From Emticicia sp051209875 (GTDB lineage: Bacteria; Bacteroidota; Bacteroidia; Cytophagales; Spirosomataceae): a stretch of 64,000 nucleotides of DNA. The notes under the pieces are model-generated. The model ran no database searches, was not told the origin of the DNA, and worked only from the letters and a program-made list of their open reading frames with translations. The stretch's first letter is position 1; each line of letters opens with the position of its first letter. The position numbers and the translations under genes were made by a program. Below are positions 17,385-26,357 of this stretch, piece after piece. The stretch lies in assembly GCF_051209875.1 (NCBI RefSeq), contig NZ_JBNTQY010000001.1, positions 4,092,001 through 4,156,000 on the forward strand. The letters are read 5' to 3'.

Positions 17385-17987
17385 ATGAATAATTTTAAAA
17401 ACACCTTAATGACATGCCAAAACTGTAACAAGTTAATAATGGTCAAGACATCTGATTGGAGCAACGGAAAAATACAATGCTCACATATAGGTTGCGGCTA
17501 TGTCAATATACTAAGTTCTCATTATTATTATAGTGAAAACATCACACAGAATTTATCCGAATTTGGTAAGTTAGTATATAAAAATGACCCATCTTATGAG
17601 TATTTTCTCAAATTGGGTAAAAATGTTATTGGTGTGGCGGACGACTGTGATGTAAAATTAGAACGATTCATTCACAATAATAAATGTTTTATAAGTCGAC
17701 GACACAGCACAATAGAGGTTATTTTTGATAAGTGGAATGGATTGTTTAGATACAGAATAAGCGACGGTGCTAACGATACTCTTTCCAACGCCTATAAAAA
17801 GAGTCTAAATGGTACAAAAATAAATGACCTATCATTGAAAGAAAATGAAATTGTTGATGTGCCGAATAAAGGAATTATTAATATAGGAGGTATGGATAAA
17901 TTTGAAGTATCTCCTTATATTATCCCAGAAAAAATATTAAATAACTACAGGGTTAATGTCACTTTTGATGAAGATAGCACTCAATAG
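17385..17987 (+). CDS. Zinc-ribbon FHA-domain protein
   Basis: 200 aa, soluble. The N-terminus is a zinc ribbon with Cys 11, 14, 32 and 37 (TCQNCNK and CSHIGCG). The FHA domain follows at about 58-180, with GKNVIGVADD, then ISRRHSTIEV (S-x-x-H signature) and SLNGTKIND. The order is the mirror image of the first FHA protein, whose ribbon is at the C-terminus. In the operon it lies 30 bp after the membrane-protein gene and 60 bp before the PP2C phosphatase. Likely a cytoplasmic adaptor for phosphothreonine signals. Confidence 0.85.
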   Translation: MNNFKNTLMTCQNCNKLIMVKTSDWSNGKIQCSHIGCGYVNILSSHYYYSENITQNLSEFGKLVYKNDPSYEYFLKLGKNVIGVADDCDVKLERFIHNNKCFISRRHSTIEVIFDKWNGLFRYRISDGANDTLSNAYKKSLNGTKINDLSLKENEIVDVPNKGIINIGGMDKFEVSPYIIPEKILNNYRVNVTFDEDSTQ

Positions 17988-18047
17988 TTCTCTTATAAAA
18001 ATTATTTTTATGAACTTCATATTCCACCAAAATACAAAAAATATAAT

Positions 18048-18809
18048 ATGGAAGTCGCAATAAAGACACCTATTTCATTTTCAGAAATAGGTCAAAGGAG
18101 TAATAATGAAGATAGCTTATTTCCTAATCAAATCTTTAATGAAAAATCGAACCGATTGTTTGTTGTTTGTGATGGAATGGGTGGAGCTGACCAAGGTGAA
18201 GTGGCAAGTAAAATAGTTTGTGATGGAATCGTCGACATTTTTTCTCAAAATAGAAAAGCAAAAATCAGTATTGAATTTGTAGTTGAGGCATTAAATTCTA
18301 TACATGAGAAAATGAAGGAATATCTGCATCAAAATCCATTTGTGAACAGAATGGGAACAACGCTTGCACTATTAAAGTTGGATGAAAATGACACTACGGT
18401 GGTACATATCGGAGACAGTAGAGTATATCAAATAAGAAAAGGAAAAATAATATTTAAAACTAATGACCATAAACAGGTAAATGAAATGGTCAAAGCGGGT
18501 GTCATAACATCTGAACAAGCGAAGACTCACCCTTGGCGAAATAAATTGAGTAAAGCTATTATTTGCCAAAGCGTTGAAAAAAGTCGTATTGCTACACCTG
18601 AAATTAATTTTATTAGTGATATACAAAAAGATGATTATTTTTTCTTGTGTAGCGATGGTGTCTTGGAAGGAATTGATGACCAAATACTTACAATAATTTT
18701 GAATTCTGATAAAGAAAATCAAATAAAAGTAAATGAAATTTTAGATATTTGTAAAAATCAATCAAAGGATAACTATTCAGGACACCTCATACAAATAGAT
18801 ATTACCTAA
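18048..18809 (+). CDS. PP2C-family Ser/Thr protein phosphatase
   Basis: 253 aa. Metal-binding and catalytic motifs of the PPM/PP2C family are complete: GQRSNNEDS (Asp22), VVCDGMGGADQGE (Asp42), GTTLALLKL, VVHIGDSRVYQIRKG, TNDHKQVNEMVKAG, FLCSDGVLEG, and a final DNYSGHLIQ. The size is that of the bacterial PstP/PrpC type without a membrane helix, so it is cytoplasmic. It would remove the phosphates added by the kinase encoded 0.8 kb downstream. With two FHA proteins in the same operon, the cluster has writer, eraser and readers. Confidence 0.93.
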   Translation: MEVAIKTPISFSEIGQRSNNEDSLFPNQIFNEKSNRLFVVCDGMGGADQGEVASKIVCDGIVDIFSQNRKAKISIEFVVEALNSIHEKMKEYLHQNPFVNRMGTTLALLKLDENDTTVVHIGDSRVYQIRKGKIIFKTNDHKQVNEMVKAGVITSEQAKTHPWRNKLSKAIICQSVEKSRIATPEINFISDIQKDDYFFLCSDGVLEGIDDQILTIILNSDKENQIKVNEILDICKNQSKDNYSGHLIQIDIT

Positions 18810-18827
18810 TAGCATATAAATACTACT

Positions 18828-19604
18828 ATGAATTCTTTTTATTTTAATATCTACCTTTTGTTGATAACTCTTACAATAAACGCACAACCTTCCCAAAGTT
18901 ACGCAGTAATAGTTGGTATTTCGGATTACAAGATATTGACCAATAAATCAGGTGATTTAATCTATGCTAAGTATGATGCCTTAAAATTTTTACAATTTCT
19001 TAAAACCCCAAAAGGTGGAAACATACCAGCTTCAAACATTATTTTTTTGAGCAATAGCGATGCGACTAAAGCCAAGATAATGACTTCATTAAATCTGTTT
19101 AGGAAAGCACATAAAAATGACAAGGTAATTTTTTACTTTTCAGGTCATGGAATTGATAAGGGCTTTGTACCCTATGATGTTTCTGCAACGAATAGCAATT
19201 CTATTTTATGGCATGATGAAATTAAGAATGCTTTTAAAGATTGTGATGCCAGCATCAAGATTTGTTTTGCAGACGCTTGTCTATCAGGAAGTATGAAAAC
19301 ATTAAGTAATACAACGAAATCAGATGATAAATCGGTGGATAAAAATGATAGTAATGTTGCCATGATTCTTTCCTCTCGCTCTTCACAAAATTCCCTTGAA
19401 AGTAATGCAACTAAGGGAGGTGTTTTTACTTATTTTTTATTGAAAGGACTAAATGGTGGAGCAGATAAAAATAGTAATTATATCGTTACCATAAGAGAGT
19501 TATACACATATATGTCACCAAGAATTCAAAAAAGTACGCCCAATGCACAATCGCCAGTTTTTTACGGCAAATTTTCTAATGACTTACCAATGTCGTATCT
19601 TTGA
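18828..19604 (+). CDS. Caspase-like (peptidase C14) protease with signal peptide
   Basis: 258 aa. The fold signature is complete: YAVIVGISDYK at the first strand, catalytic His107 in YFSGHG and catalytic Cys151 in ADACLSG, as in metacaspase-like proteases. Residues 1-19 (MNSFYFNIYLLLITLTINAQ) form a typical Bacteroidetes signal peptide ending INAQ/PSQS, so the protease should leave the cytoplasm or be tethered at the inner membrane. Its gene lies 18 bp after the phosphatase and 20 bp before the kinase. Substrate unknown. Caspase-like proteases often act as effectors of cell death or of defence; here the phospho-relay probably controls it. Confidence 0.9.
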   Translation: MNSFYFNIYLLLITLTINAQPSQSYAVIVGISDYKILTNKSGDLIYAKYDALKFLQFLKTPKGGNIPASNIIFLSNSDATKAKIMTSLNLFRKAHKNDKVIFYFSGHGIDKGFVPYDVSATNSNSILWHDEIKNAFKDCDASIKICFADACLSGSMKTLSNTTKSDDKSVDKNDSNVAMILSSRSSQNSLESNATKGGVFTYFLLKGLNGGADKNSNYIVTIRELYTYMSPRIQKSTPNAQSPVFYGKFSNDLPMSYL

Positions 19605-19624
19605 AACCCTAAAAAATTGTATAA

Positions 19625-21556
19625 ATGAGTATAACAACCTTTGCAGAATTCTATAAACGTTACCCGATAAAACCTAATGACGATTCTTATGTCTTAGGAA
19701 GTGGAACTTATGGAAAGGTAATAAAGGTTGAAGACCAAGTGGAGACAGAATGGGTTGCTGTTAAAATAAGCGAGTTCAAAGGCAATGATACCAAGTCTTT
19801 GAAATCCGAAGTTGAAATAGCACAAAAAATCCCTCGTCAAGTAAATATTGCAAGATACGACACTTGTTATCGTTTAGAAACGACTACAAATATCTGTGAT
19901 TTTGCAATAATGAAGTTCTATCCAGAAGGGAATCTTCTACATTTACTCAAAAATACCCAATTAAATAATCATCAAAAAGAGGAGCTTATAAGAGGTATTT
20001 TATTGGGGTTGCAACACCTGCATAAACACAGAATTGTCCATCGTGATTTTAAGCCTGCGAATATTTTAATTTCGAGAGATACAAGTGGTAAAATTATTCC
20101 TAAAATTGCTGATTTTGGATTAAGTAAATTGGTACAAGAAGAAGAAATTGAGAGTTCTGATTTTGATTTAAGTGATGGTCGAGGTACACCATCGTACAAA
20201 GCACCTGAGCAAATTGAAGGTGGAAAAGTAAGCTTTAATTTAGATATTTGGGCTTTTGGAGTTATTTTATATGAAGTTTTTGTAGGGGAAAAACCCTTTA
20301 TTATAAACTCTAAAACGGGAAGTGATCAGTCACTCAAAAGGGAAATTGAACATAAAATAGTTACTGTTGAAATTCCACATAAAATTAATAATATTCCACA
20401 GCCATTTCAATTGATGATAAGGCGATGTTTAGTAAAAGACATTCATATTAGGGCGAGAAAAGTAGAAGAATTATTAGATATTTTAGATGGAGTAGCTCAA
20501 CTAAAACAAGAAGCCGAATTATTGATGGCTACTCATAAGTATGAAGATGCAATTTTTGTTTATAATGATATTTTAAAAAAGAGAGAACACGATAAAAAGG
20601 CTATCGAAGGGGTTAAAAATTGTCAAAAGTATATTTACGAATATACTATCCAAAAACTATTATCTGATGCTAATGATTTCTTGAATAGAAAAGAATATGA
20701 CATAGCTGAGGCGAAATACAATGAAGTAAGGATTTTAGAACCAAATAATTTGATAGCTTTAGATGGAATAAAAAAATGCGAGAATGAACGCCTTCCTCAA
20801 CCTAAGTTATCCAATGAAGAATTGACAGATATTTGGGAAGAATCAACTGACATATACATTGATTCTAAGCCAGCGATACAACAAAATACTCCAATAATTC
20901 CAAATAGCAAAAAAGTATTACCTAATCAAAAAAATGCCAATTATAATTCGAATGTGGTCTTTTCAATTATAGGATTAGTGGCTCTTCTATCTATTGGATT
21001 TTATTGGTCATCTAATAAATCGGATTCAAAAACCACTCAAACAGAACAATCAACAACCTCATTAAACCCAGTTTTGGAGGTTCCCAATACTAATCAACTC
21101 TCGTCAAGTTCAGCTATAAAAACAAATAAAATTATTCAACCAAACACAAAAAAGAAAAATGACAATTTACCAATACCGCAGGAGCAAATTGTAACATCTT
21201 TACCCATAAAACCCCATGTTGAAATAAATGTATCGGACAATTCAGCCTTAGAATTGCAAAAATTACAAGAAGAATACGATATATTGATTGATAAGGGTAT
21301 CAATGCTATTAATAATGGTAATAATAAAACATTGGCAATAAATACATTTAGTCTTGCAAGGCAAAAAGCCGATTTAAACCCTAAAATCAAAAAAAATAAG
21401 GCAGAAAATGCCTATAATGTATATTATAGTAAAGGTAATCGAATTTTTGAAACCGACGAATATAGTGGTGCATTATCATGGTTTTTAGTAGCCCAATCCC
21501 TAATAAGCACACCTGATGTAAGTAAAAAAATAAAAGAATGTAATAACAATTTATAA
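19625..21556 (+). CDS. Membrane Ser/Thr protein kinase with TPR repeats
   Basis: 643 aa. The kinase domain (about 20-290) has the glycine loop GSGTYGKV at 25-32, VAVK Lys47, HRDFKPAN with catalytic Asp141, DFG Asp163 and GTPSYKAPEQ. All residues for activity are present. TPR-like helices follow at about 300-395 (AELLMATHKYEDAIFVYND). After a Ser/Pro-rich linker there is one transmembrane helix at about 444-462 (VVFSIIGLVALLSIGFYW). The C-terminal 180 residues, again TPR-like, should be periplasmic. This is the layout of a transmembrane receptor kinase: outside sensor, inside catalytic domain. It is 8 bp from the next gene. Confidence 0.93.
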   Translation: MSITTFAEFYKRYPIKPNDDSYVLGSGTYGKVIKVEDQVETEWVAVKISEFKGNDTKSLKSEVEIAQKIPRQVNIARYDTCYRLETTTNICDFAIMKFYPEGNLLHLLKNTQLNNHQKEELIRGILLGLQHLHKHRIVHRDFKPANILISRDTSGKIIPKIADFGLSKLVQEEEIESSDFDLSDGRGTPSYKAPEQIEGGKVSFNLDIWAFGVILYEVFVGEKPFIINSKTGSDQSLKREIEHKIVTVEIPHKINNIPQPFQLMIRRCLVKDIHIRARKVEELLDILDGVAQLKQEAELLMATHKYEDAIFVYNDILKKREHDKKAIEGVKNCQKYIYEYTIQKLLSDANDFLNRKEYDIAEAKYNEVRILEPNNLIALDGIKKCENERLPQPKLSNEELTDIWEESTDIYIDSKPAIQQNTPIIPNSKKVLPNQKNANYNSNVVFSIIGLVALLSIGFYWSSNKSDSKTTQTEQSTTSLNPVLEVPNTNQLSSSSAIKTNKIIQPNTKKKNDNLPIPQEQIVTSLPIKPHVEINVSDNSALELQKLQEEYDILIDKGINAINNGNNKTLAINTFSLARQKADLNPKIKKNKAENAYNVYYSKGNRIFETDEYSGALSWFLVAQSLISTPDVSKKIKECNNNL

Positions 21557-21564
21557 ATAAATGT

Positions 21565-22614
21565 ATGCAAAAATTAATTATGAAATTACATCTACTAAAA
21601 TCAGTATTTATTTTTTGTAGTCTGCTACTATTGGTCATTCATCCAAGATATAGTGCAGCAAAATCACTTGTAAATATTGTAGCTATAGATGATGAATATG
21701 ACCGTTATAAAAAGAAAGGCGATGAATATTTAAAAAAAGGCGATTATATCAATGCAAAAAAGCAATATAAAAATTGTTTAGAAGTACCAGGTTTTGAAAA
21801 TGATGAATATGCCCGTAAAAAAATTGTTTTATCGGATGAATGTATTGCTTTGAAAGAACAAGCGGAGAGTCTATTACAGAAAGATAATGCTACCAAAGGA
21901 GTTCCACTTTTGAAAGAAGTTTTAGGTAAAAATCCAGAAGATATTGAAACAAAAAAAAAACTAACTGATTATTGGAAGTCTAATGGTAACAAGTATTATG
22001 GTATAGAAAAATTTCAAGACGCTCAAAATAGCTACAAAGAAGCTCTAAACTATGCCGAAGACAAATATACATTGGCAATTCTTATTCAAAACTGTGAAGA
22101 TAAATTAAATAAAGAAAAAGAATTGCTTCAAAAAAAACAAGATGAAATCAGTACAGTAAAGCAAGAGCAAATTCCACAAAAGAACGAGACACCTATCATA
22201 TTAAAAAAAGAAATATCTGATGGTACAATTGTCAAAGTGAAAAATAAGACTTTTCCTAAAATTTTAGTTGGCATAATAGGGGTTGGAACAGGGACTTATG
22301 CCTATCTTACTAATAGTAAGTATTCAAAAGAATTATCAGACTTTAAAACATTTGAAAGTGCTTATGACCCTGATGGTGATGGTTTTATTAGAAATAGTGA
22401 TAGTTATCAAGAATGGCAAAAAAAATACGATGTTCTAAAAACATCACAAAAAAGTAAACAAATGATTATTAATACATGTCTTGGAATTTCAGCTACAGCA
22501 TTAATCGTAGAAACAATTTTATTATTAAAGAAACCAAAAACCAAAAAAGGCTTATCTTTTCGTGCAAATCCTCACAATGTTGGATTAGCTATTAGATACG
22601 ATTTCCAAAAATAA
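21565..22614 (+). CDS. Exported TPR protein with membrane segments
   Basis: 349 aa. An N-terminal signal peptide (LLKSVFIFCSLLLLVIHP) is followed by TPR-type repeats at about 45-180 (YKKKGDEYLKKGDYINAKKQY, GNKYYGIEKFQDAQNSYKEA) and a Gln/Lys-rich stretch. There are hydrophobic segments near 232-248 (ILVGIIGVGTGTYAYL) and 300-316 (IINTCLGISATALIVETI). DPDGDGFIRNSD at about 270 looks like an EF-hand-type calcium loop. The gene starts 8 bp after the kinase stop and ends 6 bp before the lipoprotein. It probably meets the TPR-like periplasmic part of the kinase (inference). Confidence 0.8.
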   Translation: MQKLIMKLHLLKSVFIFCSLLLLVIHPRYSAAKSLVNIVAIDDEYDRYKKKGDEYLKKGDYINAKKQYKNCLEVPGFENDEYARKKIVLSDECIALKEQAESLLQKDNATKGVPLLKEVLGKNPEDIETKKKLTDYWKSNGNKYYGIEKFQDAQNSYKEALNYAEDKYTLAILIQNCEDKLNKEKELLQKKQDEISTVKQEQIPQKNETPIILKKEISDGTIVKVKNKTFPKILVGIIGVGTGTYAYLTNSKYSKELSDFKTFESAYDPDGDGFIRNSDSYQEWQKKYDVLKTSQKSKQMIINTCLGISATALIVETILLLKKPKTKKGLSFRANPHNVGLAIRYDFQK

Positions 22615-22620
22615 AAAAAT

Positions 22621-24522
22621 ATGAGCATATTAAATAAATACTTAATAAAGATATTAAATCTATTTCTAATATTTTTTCTTTTGGGATGCCAATTAGAATT
22701 ACCTATTCTTAAAACTTTAAAAACCTGTCAAAATCCAAGTTCTCTATCTTCAGTTGTTGATGTTACTAATCCAAAAATGTACACTTTTTCACTTGGTGGT
22801 GTAACAGACGATATAGTCTCAATTACATGGAAGATTACAACATTAGCGGGAGTAAGTGTTAATCAAACAACAGTTAAAACCTATAATCCCTATGTATTTA
22901 CGCTAACTAATGAAGGCTCATATCACGTGAGTGCTGAAATTATAACAATCTGTGATGAAACAACATTATTAGCTAATAATATTTTAGTTTCTAAGCAGTG
23001 TCAAAAACCGACAAATATTATACTTTTGTCTAACACCAGTTCTAAATATACTTTCAGAATTTCCGGAAATACAACAGATGTAGCTTATGTTTCATGGAAA
23101 ACTACGAATGCAATAGGAAGCGTTATTAATCAATTAACAAATAATAATGCTGATGATTTTGAAACAGTTTTCTCAGAAAGTGGTACATATACAATTAGTG
23201 CAGATATATTTACCGCATGTGGTAATAAATTATCATACAAAGTGGATTATACTTACGTTGCACCTGCATTTTCTCTTGAAAAAGTTTGGGATAAGAGTTT
23301 TGGTGGAAATGGAAATGATGGAATAGCAGCTATGACTGTTATTTCTGATGGAGGGACATTGATTGCAGGGTGGTCAGATTCCCAACCGTCGGGTGTCAAA
23401 ACTGTATCTTATAATGGAGGACTAAATGACTTTTGGGTTATTAAAGTGGATGCGTCGTGGTCAATGGTTTGGCAAAAAGGTTTTGGGGGTACAAGCAATG
23501 AATTGTTATCTACCATAACAAGTACCTCAGATGGAGGAGCTTTAATTGGAGGTTTATCAAATTCTGCGGCATCAGGTAATAAGACATCTGGAAACAGTGG
23601 AGATTATGATTATTGGGTTATGAAAATTGATGCAAGTGGGAATAAACTTTGGGATAAAACATTTGGAGGAAGTCAAACAGACTATTTGAAATCTATTGTG
23701 GTAACTTCTGATGGTGGAGCTATTTTAGGAGGATTTTCTAATTCAAGTATATCAGGAAGTAAAACAGCTTCTGATTACTCTGGTGGTGATTATTGGGTGG
23801 TTAAAATTGACGGAAATGGTAACAAATTATGGGATAAAAGTTTTGGTGGCTCAGGATTTGACGATTTAAACTCAGTTTATACAACTTCAGATGGAAGCAT
23901 ATTACTTGGTGGCTTATCATTTTCAGGTATCTCTGGAAATAAAACATCAAATGCGGGTGGTGGAGCAGACTCATGGGTAATAAAACTTAATTCCCAAGGA
24001 ACTAAAATTTGGGAGAAAAGCTTTGGTGGTGCAGGAAACGAAGCGATTAATGCTATCTCTTATACTAATGATGGATATGTTCTCTTAGGTGGTATTACGG
24101 GTTCAACTACTTCTGGTTCGGTGGCCACTGAAAGTGACTTTTGGTTAGCTAAAATTGATGCCAATGGTAATTCTCAATGGGAGAAACGTTATGGAGGAAG
24201 TGGTGGTGAATCAATAAGTACACTCGCAGTAACATCAGAGAATACATATATATTAGGTGGATATTCTACCTCTAACCAATCTGGTAATAAAACTACCGTT
24301 GGCTATGGGGATTATGATTATTGGATAGTAAAAGTAGATGCAAATGGTAATAAATTAGCAGATAATACATTTGGAGGAAGTGGTTATGATGACCTTTCTC
24401 ATTTATTTATTTCCCCTCAAAAAGAAATCTATCTGGGTGGAAAATCTGATTCACCAATTTCTGGAAATAAGACTGCTCCAAATTATGGGCAAAAAGATTT
24501 TTGGATTGTGAAAATTAAGTAA
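22621..24522 (+). CDS. Repeat-rich surface lipoprotein (propeller-like)
   Basis: 633 aa. Lipobox LLGC with Cys23. Residues about 30-210 form two similar immunoglobulin-like domains (VSITWKITTLAGVSVNQTTV and AYVSWKTTNAIGSVINQLTN). From about 220 to the end, a unit of about 52 residues is repeated seven to eight times, each with WDKSFGG, a TSDGG turn, GG-S-S, SGNKT and DYWVVKIDANGN. This is the pattern of a beta-propeller-like surface protein. No type IX sorting tail is visible; it ends DFWIVKIK. As the last gene of the operon, it could be the outer sensor or adhesin that feeds the kinase (inference). Confidence 0.8.
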   Translation: MSILNKYLIKILNLFLIFFLLGCQLELPILKTLKTCQNPSSLSSVVDVTNPKMYTFSLGGVTDDIVSITWKITTLAGVSVNQTTVKTYNPYVFTLTNEGSYHVSAEIITICDETTLLANNILVSKQCQKPTNIILLSNTSSKYTFRISGNTTDVAYVSWKTTNAIGSVINQLTNNNADDFETVFSESGTYTISADIFTACGNKLSYKVDYTYVAPAFSLEKVWDKSFGGNGNDGIAAMTVISDGGTLIAGWSDSQPSGVKTVSYNGGLNDFWVIKVDASWSMVWQKGFGGTSNELLSTITSTSDGGALIGGLSNSAASGNKTSGNSGDYDYWVMKIDASGNKLWDKTFGGSQTDYLKSIVVTSDGGAILGGFSNSSISGSKTASDYSGGDYWVVKIDGNGNKLWDKSFGGSGFDDLNSVYTTSDGSILLGGLSFSGISGNKTSNAGGGADSWVIKLNSQGTKIWEKSFGGAGNEAINAISYTNDGYVLLGGITGSTTSGSVATESDFWLAKIDANGNSQWEKRYGGSGGESISTLAVTSENTYILGGYSTSNQSGNKTTVGYGDYDYWIVKVDANGNKLADNTFGGSGYDDLSHLFISPQKEIYLGGKSDSPISGNKTAPNYGQKDFWIVKIK

Positions 24523-24535
24523 ATTGTGATTACTA

Positions 24536-25333
24536 TTAAAATAATAATTTTAGTAAAGACTTTGCCTTTAAATTATAGGGATGATTAGGATTAGATGCCA
24601 TAGTTTCAAATGCTATTTTCATTTTACTCCTATCATTCTTTTTCAAATAAGCCAAGGCAAGGTACCAATCAGAATTATCTCTTATTATTTTCAAGGTACA
24701 TATTTTTGATTTTAATAGAGCTCTAATAGCACTATTTGCATCATTTTTAGCTAAAAAAGAAACACCTAAGTAATAATTTTTAATAGCTAATTCGTCGCTA
24801 TTCTTAGAATTAACCTGTTCCAAATAATGCAGGGCTTCATCATATTTTCCATCATGATAAGAATCAATACCATTTTTAGTATTAGATTTTAGTTCAAATG
24901 GAATACTTTTTACTTGAAAACCATCATCCAAATTAGGTCGATAATTTTCCTCAAAAGCCTGTTGAGAGTTTGTTATGTTGAATTTTAGAAAAAAAATAGT
25001 TACACTTAAAATTAATAGTATTGACGCTGCAATAGACCAAATTTTTATTTTAGAGTATCTATTCTGATTTATAACAGGCATTTGTACAAATTTACCTGTT
25101 TTTACGCTTTCTTCTTCAAAATATTTGCTTTTATGTCTTTTCAATGCAACATCAAGTTGATTTTCAATACTAAGCATTTTTAAACCAAAACGTAGTTCCT
25201 TTTGTAATTTGACTTCATCGGCTAACTCACTATTATGGTTCATTTCATTCTCAAAATCCAAACTATCAGCTTCCGATAACTTATCCTCTAAATAAGCCTC
25301 AATCAATATAAATTGCTCTACTGTCATTTTCAT
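24536..25333 (-). CDS. Anti-sigma-factor-like membrane protein with TPRs
   Basis: 265 aa. An N-terminal region (about 1-85) of acidic helices, with QFILIEAYLEDKLSEADS and similar, resembles the sigma-binding zinc-less anti-sigma domain common in Bacteroidetes. One transmembrane helix is at about 96-115 (IWSIAASILLILSVTIFFL). The periplasmic part carries TPR helices (GIDSYHDGKYDEALHYLEQV, KNYYLGVSFLAKNDANSAIR). It is encoded 2 bp after the sigma-factor gene, on the strand opposite to the FHA/kinase operon, tail to tail with the lipoprotein gene. It likely holds the sigma factor inactive until an envelope signal arrives. Confidence 0.8.
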   Translation of the reverse strand: MKMTVEQFILIEAYLEDKLSEADSLDFENEMNHNSELADEVKLQKELRFGLKMLSIENQLDVALKRHKSKYFEEESVKTGKFVQMPVINQNRYSKIKIWSIAASILLILSVTIFFLKFNITNSQQAFEENYRPNLDDGFQVKSIPFELKSNTKNGIDSYHDGKYDEALHYLEQVNSKNSDELAIKNYYLGVSFLAKNDANSAIRALLKSKICTLKIIRDNSDWYLALAYLKKNDRSKMKIAFETMASNPNHPYNLKAKSLLKLLF

Positions 25334-25335
25334 AA

Positions 25336-25899
25336 TTACATGTTTTTTGTATGGTTGATATACAAGGCTTTTAACTTTTCTGTACAGTCGAAACGTTTTT
25401 GCTTAGTTGAACTTTCTTTCATACCTAATTTTTCTGCAATGTCTTTCAATGATAATTCTTCAATATAAAACCATTCTATCACATTCTGACAATCGTTTTT
25501 AAGCCTATTTACAGCTAATCTAACAGCCTTAATAATTTCAGCTTTTTCTAAATCTTCTTGGATATTGTAAGTATCGGCAAAGTTAGGGTTATCAGAAATT
25601 TGAGTGCTATTTTTCACTCGATACGAATTCAACTCATTTAACCAAACTTTCTTACAGTAATCAAAAATTACAGTTGTAAGTTTAACATTTTCCTGAAATT
25701 GAAACCTTCCAGTTTCAATATTAATTAGAAAATTCATTAATCCTTTTTGAAATGCATCTTCTGCATCCATTTCGGAGCCTTTATTAGAATTGACCCAATG
25801 AGAAAAGGAGCGTAACAAATTTTTATATAAATAATCGTAGGCAAGAGAGTCTCTTTTTTGCAAAGCTTCATAAAAAACACGATTATTAGAAAAATCCAT
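25336..25899 (-). CDS. ECF-type RNA polymerase sigma factor
   Basis: 187 aa. A sigma-70 region 2-like N-terminus (AYDYLYKNLLRSFSHWVNSN, EDAFQKGLMNFLIN, KLTTVIFDYCKKVWLNEL) is followed by a region 4-type HTH (VIEWFYIEELSLKDIAEKLG, MKESSTKQKRFDCTEKLK). It matches the small extracytoplasmic-function class. Encoded with an adjoining membrane anti-sigma-like protein. Its direction, opposed to the kinase operon, and the shared module between repeat copies B and C suggest that it controls the operon or is controlled by it. Confidence 0.85.
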   Translation of the reverse strand: MDFSNNRVFYEALQKRDSLAYDYLYKNLLRSFSHWVNSNKGSEMDAEDAFQKGLMNFLINIETGRFQFQENVKLTTVIFDYCKKVWLNELNSYRVKNSTQISDNPNFADTYNIQEDLEKAEIIKAVRLAVNRLKNDCQNVIEWFYIEELSLKDIAEKLGMKESSTKQKRFDCTEKLKALYINHTKNM

Positions 25900-26357
25900 A
25901 TTGAGTTTTATTAAGAGAAGTAGAATTAATACCCAAAAATATTAAATTTTGGATAGCCAATCTGTTTATCTTAACCTTTTTTCTTACCCATACAGATATT
26001 ATTATATCTTTATACATTGAGATATTAAAAGGTAAGTCGAAAACATGCTAAATACTTTGATGAGGGACAAGATTTTGTATGACAAAGCAAAACTGAATCT
26101 GTAAATTTGGTTAAAATTGAAATTAAATACTTCAATTGTTAGGTATTCAAATATGGAAAAGTATAAAGAGAAGGCAATGTTAAATAGCAATGCGAGTAAA
26201 ACGCTTACTTACCCAACCACTACAAACTCATATTTAGACAATTGTTTTGGTTGGGTTAATTACCGCTAAATAAATCACCTTTTCTGAAAACATTTTTTCT
26301 TGGTATATTGCAAAATAAAGTAAATACTACGACGCTGTTAATAACATCCTAACCTTG
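25900..26357. other. Intergenic region between sigma gene and hsdR
   Basis: About 460 bp without a credible gene. It separates the divergent sigma gene and hsd operon, so both promoters should be here. It holds repeat copy C. No other structure recognised. Confidence 0.5.
26211..26256 (+). repeat. 46-bp inverted-repeat element, copy C
   Basis: ACCCAACCA (26211-26219), 28-nt spacer, TGGTTGGGT (26248-26256). The inner part TATTTAGACAATTGTTT is nearly the same as in copy B. It separates the FHA/caspase module from the type I R-M operon. Confidence 0.85.

Noticed and set aside
22621..24522. Repeat lipoprotein as a type IX secretion cargo
   Set aside because: It has a lipobox and no C-terminal T9SS sorting domain.
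26002..26190. 62-codon hydrophobic open frame between the sigma gene and hsdR
   Set aside because: Phe/Ile-rich composition is what AT-rich non-coding DNA yields; no start signal or homology recognised.
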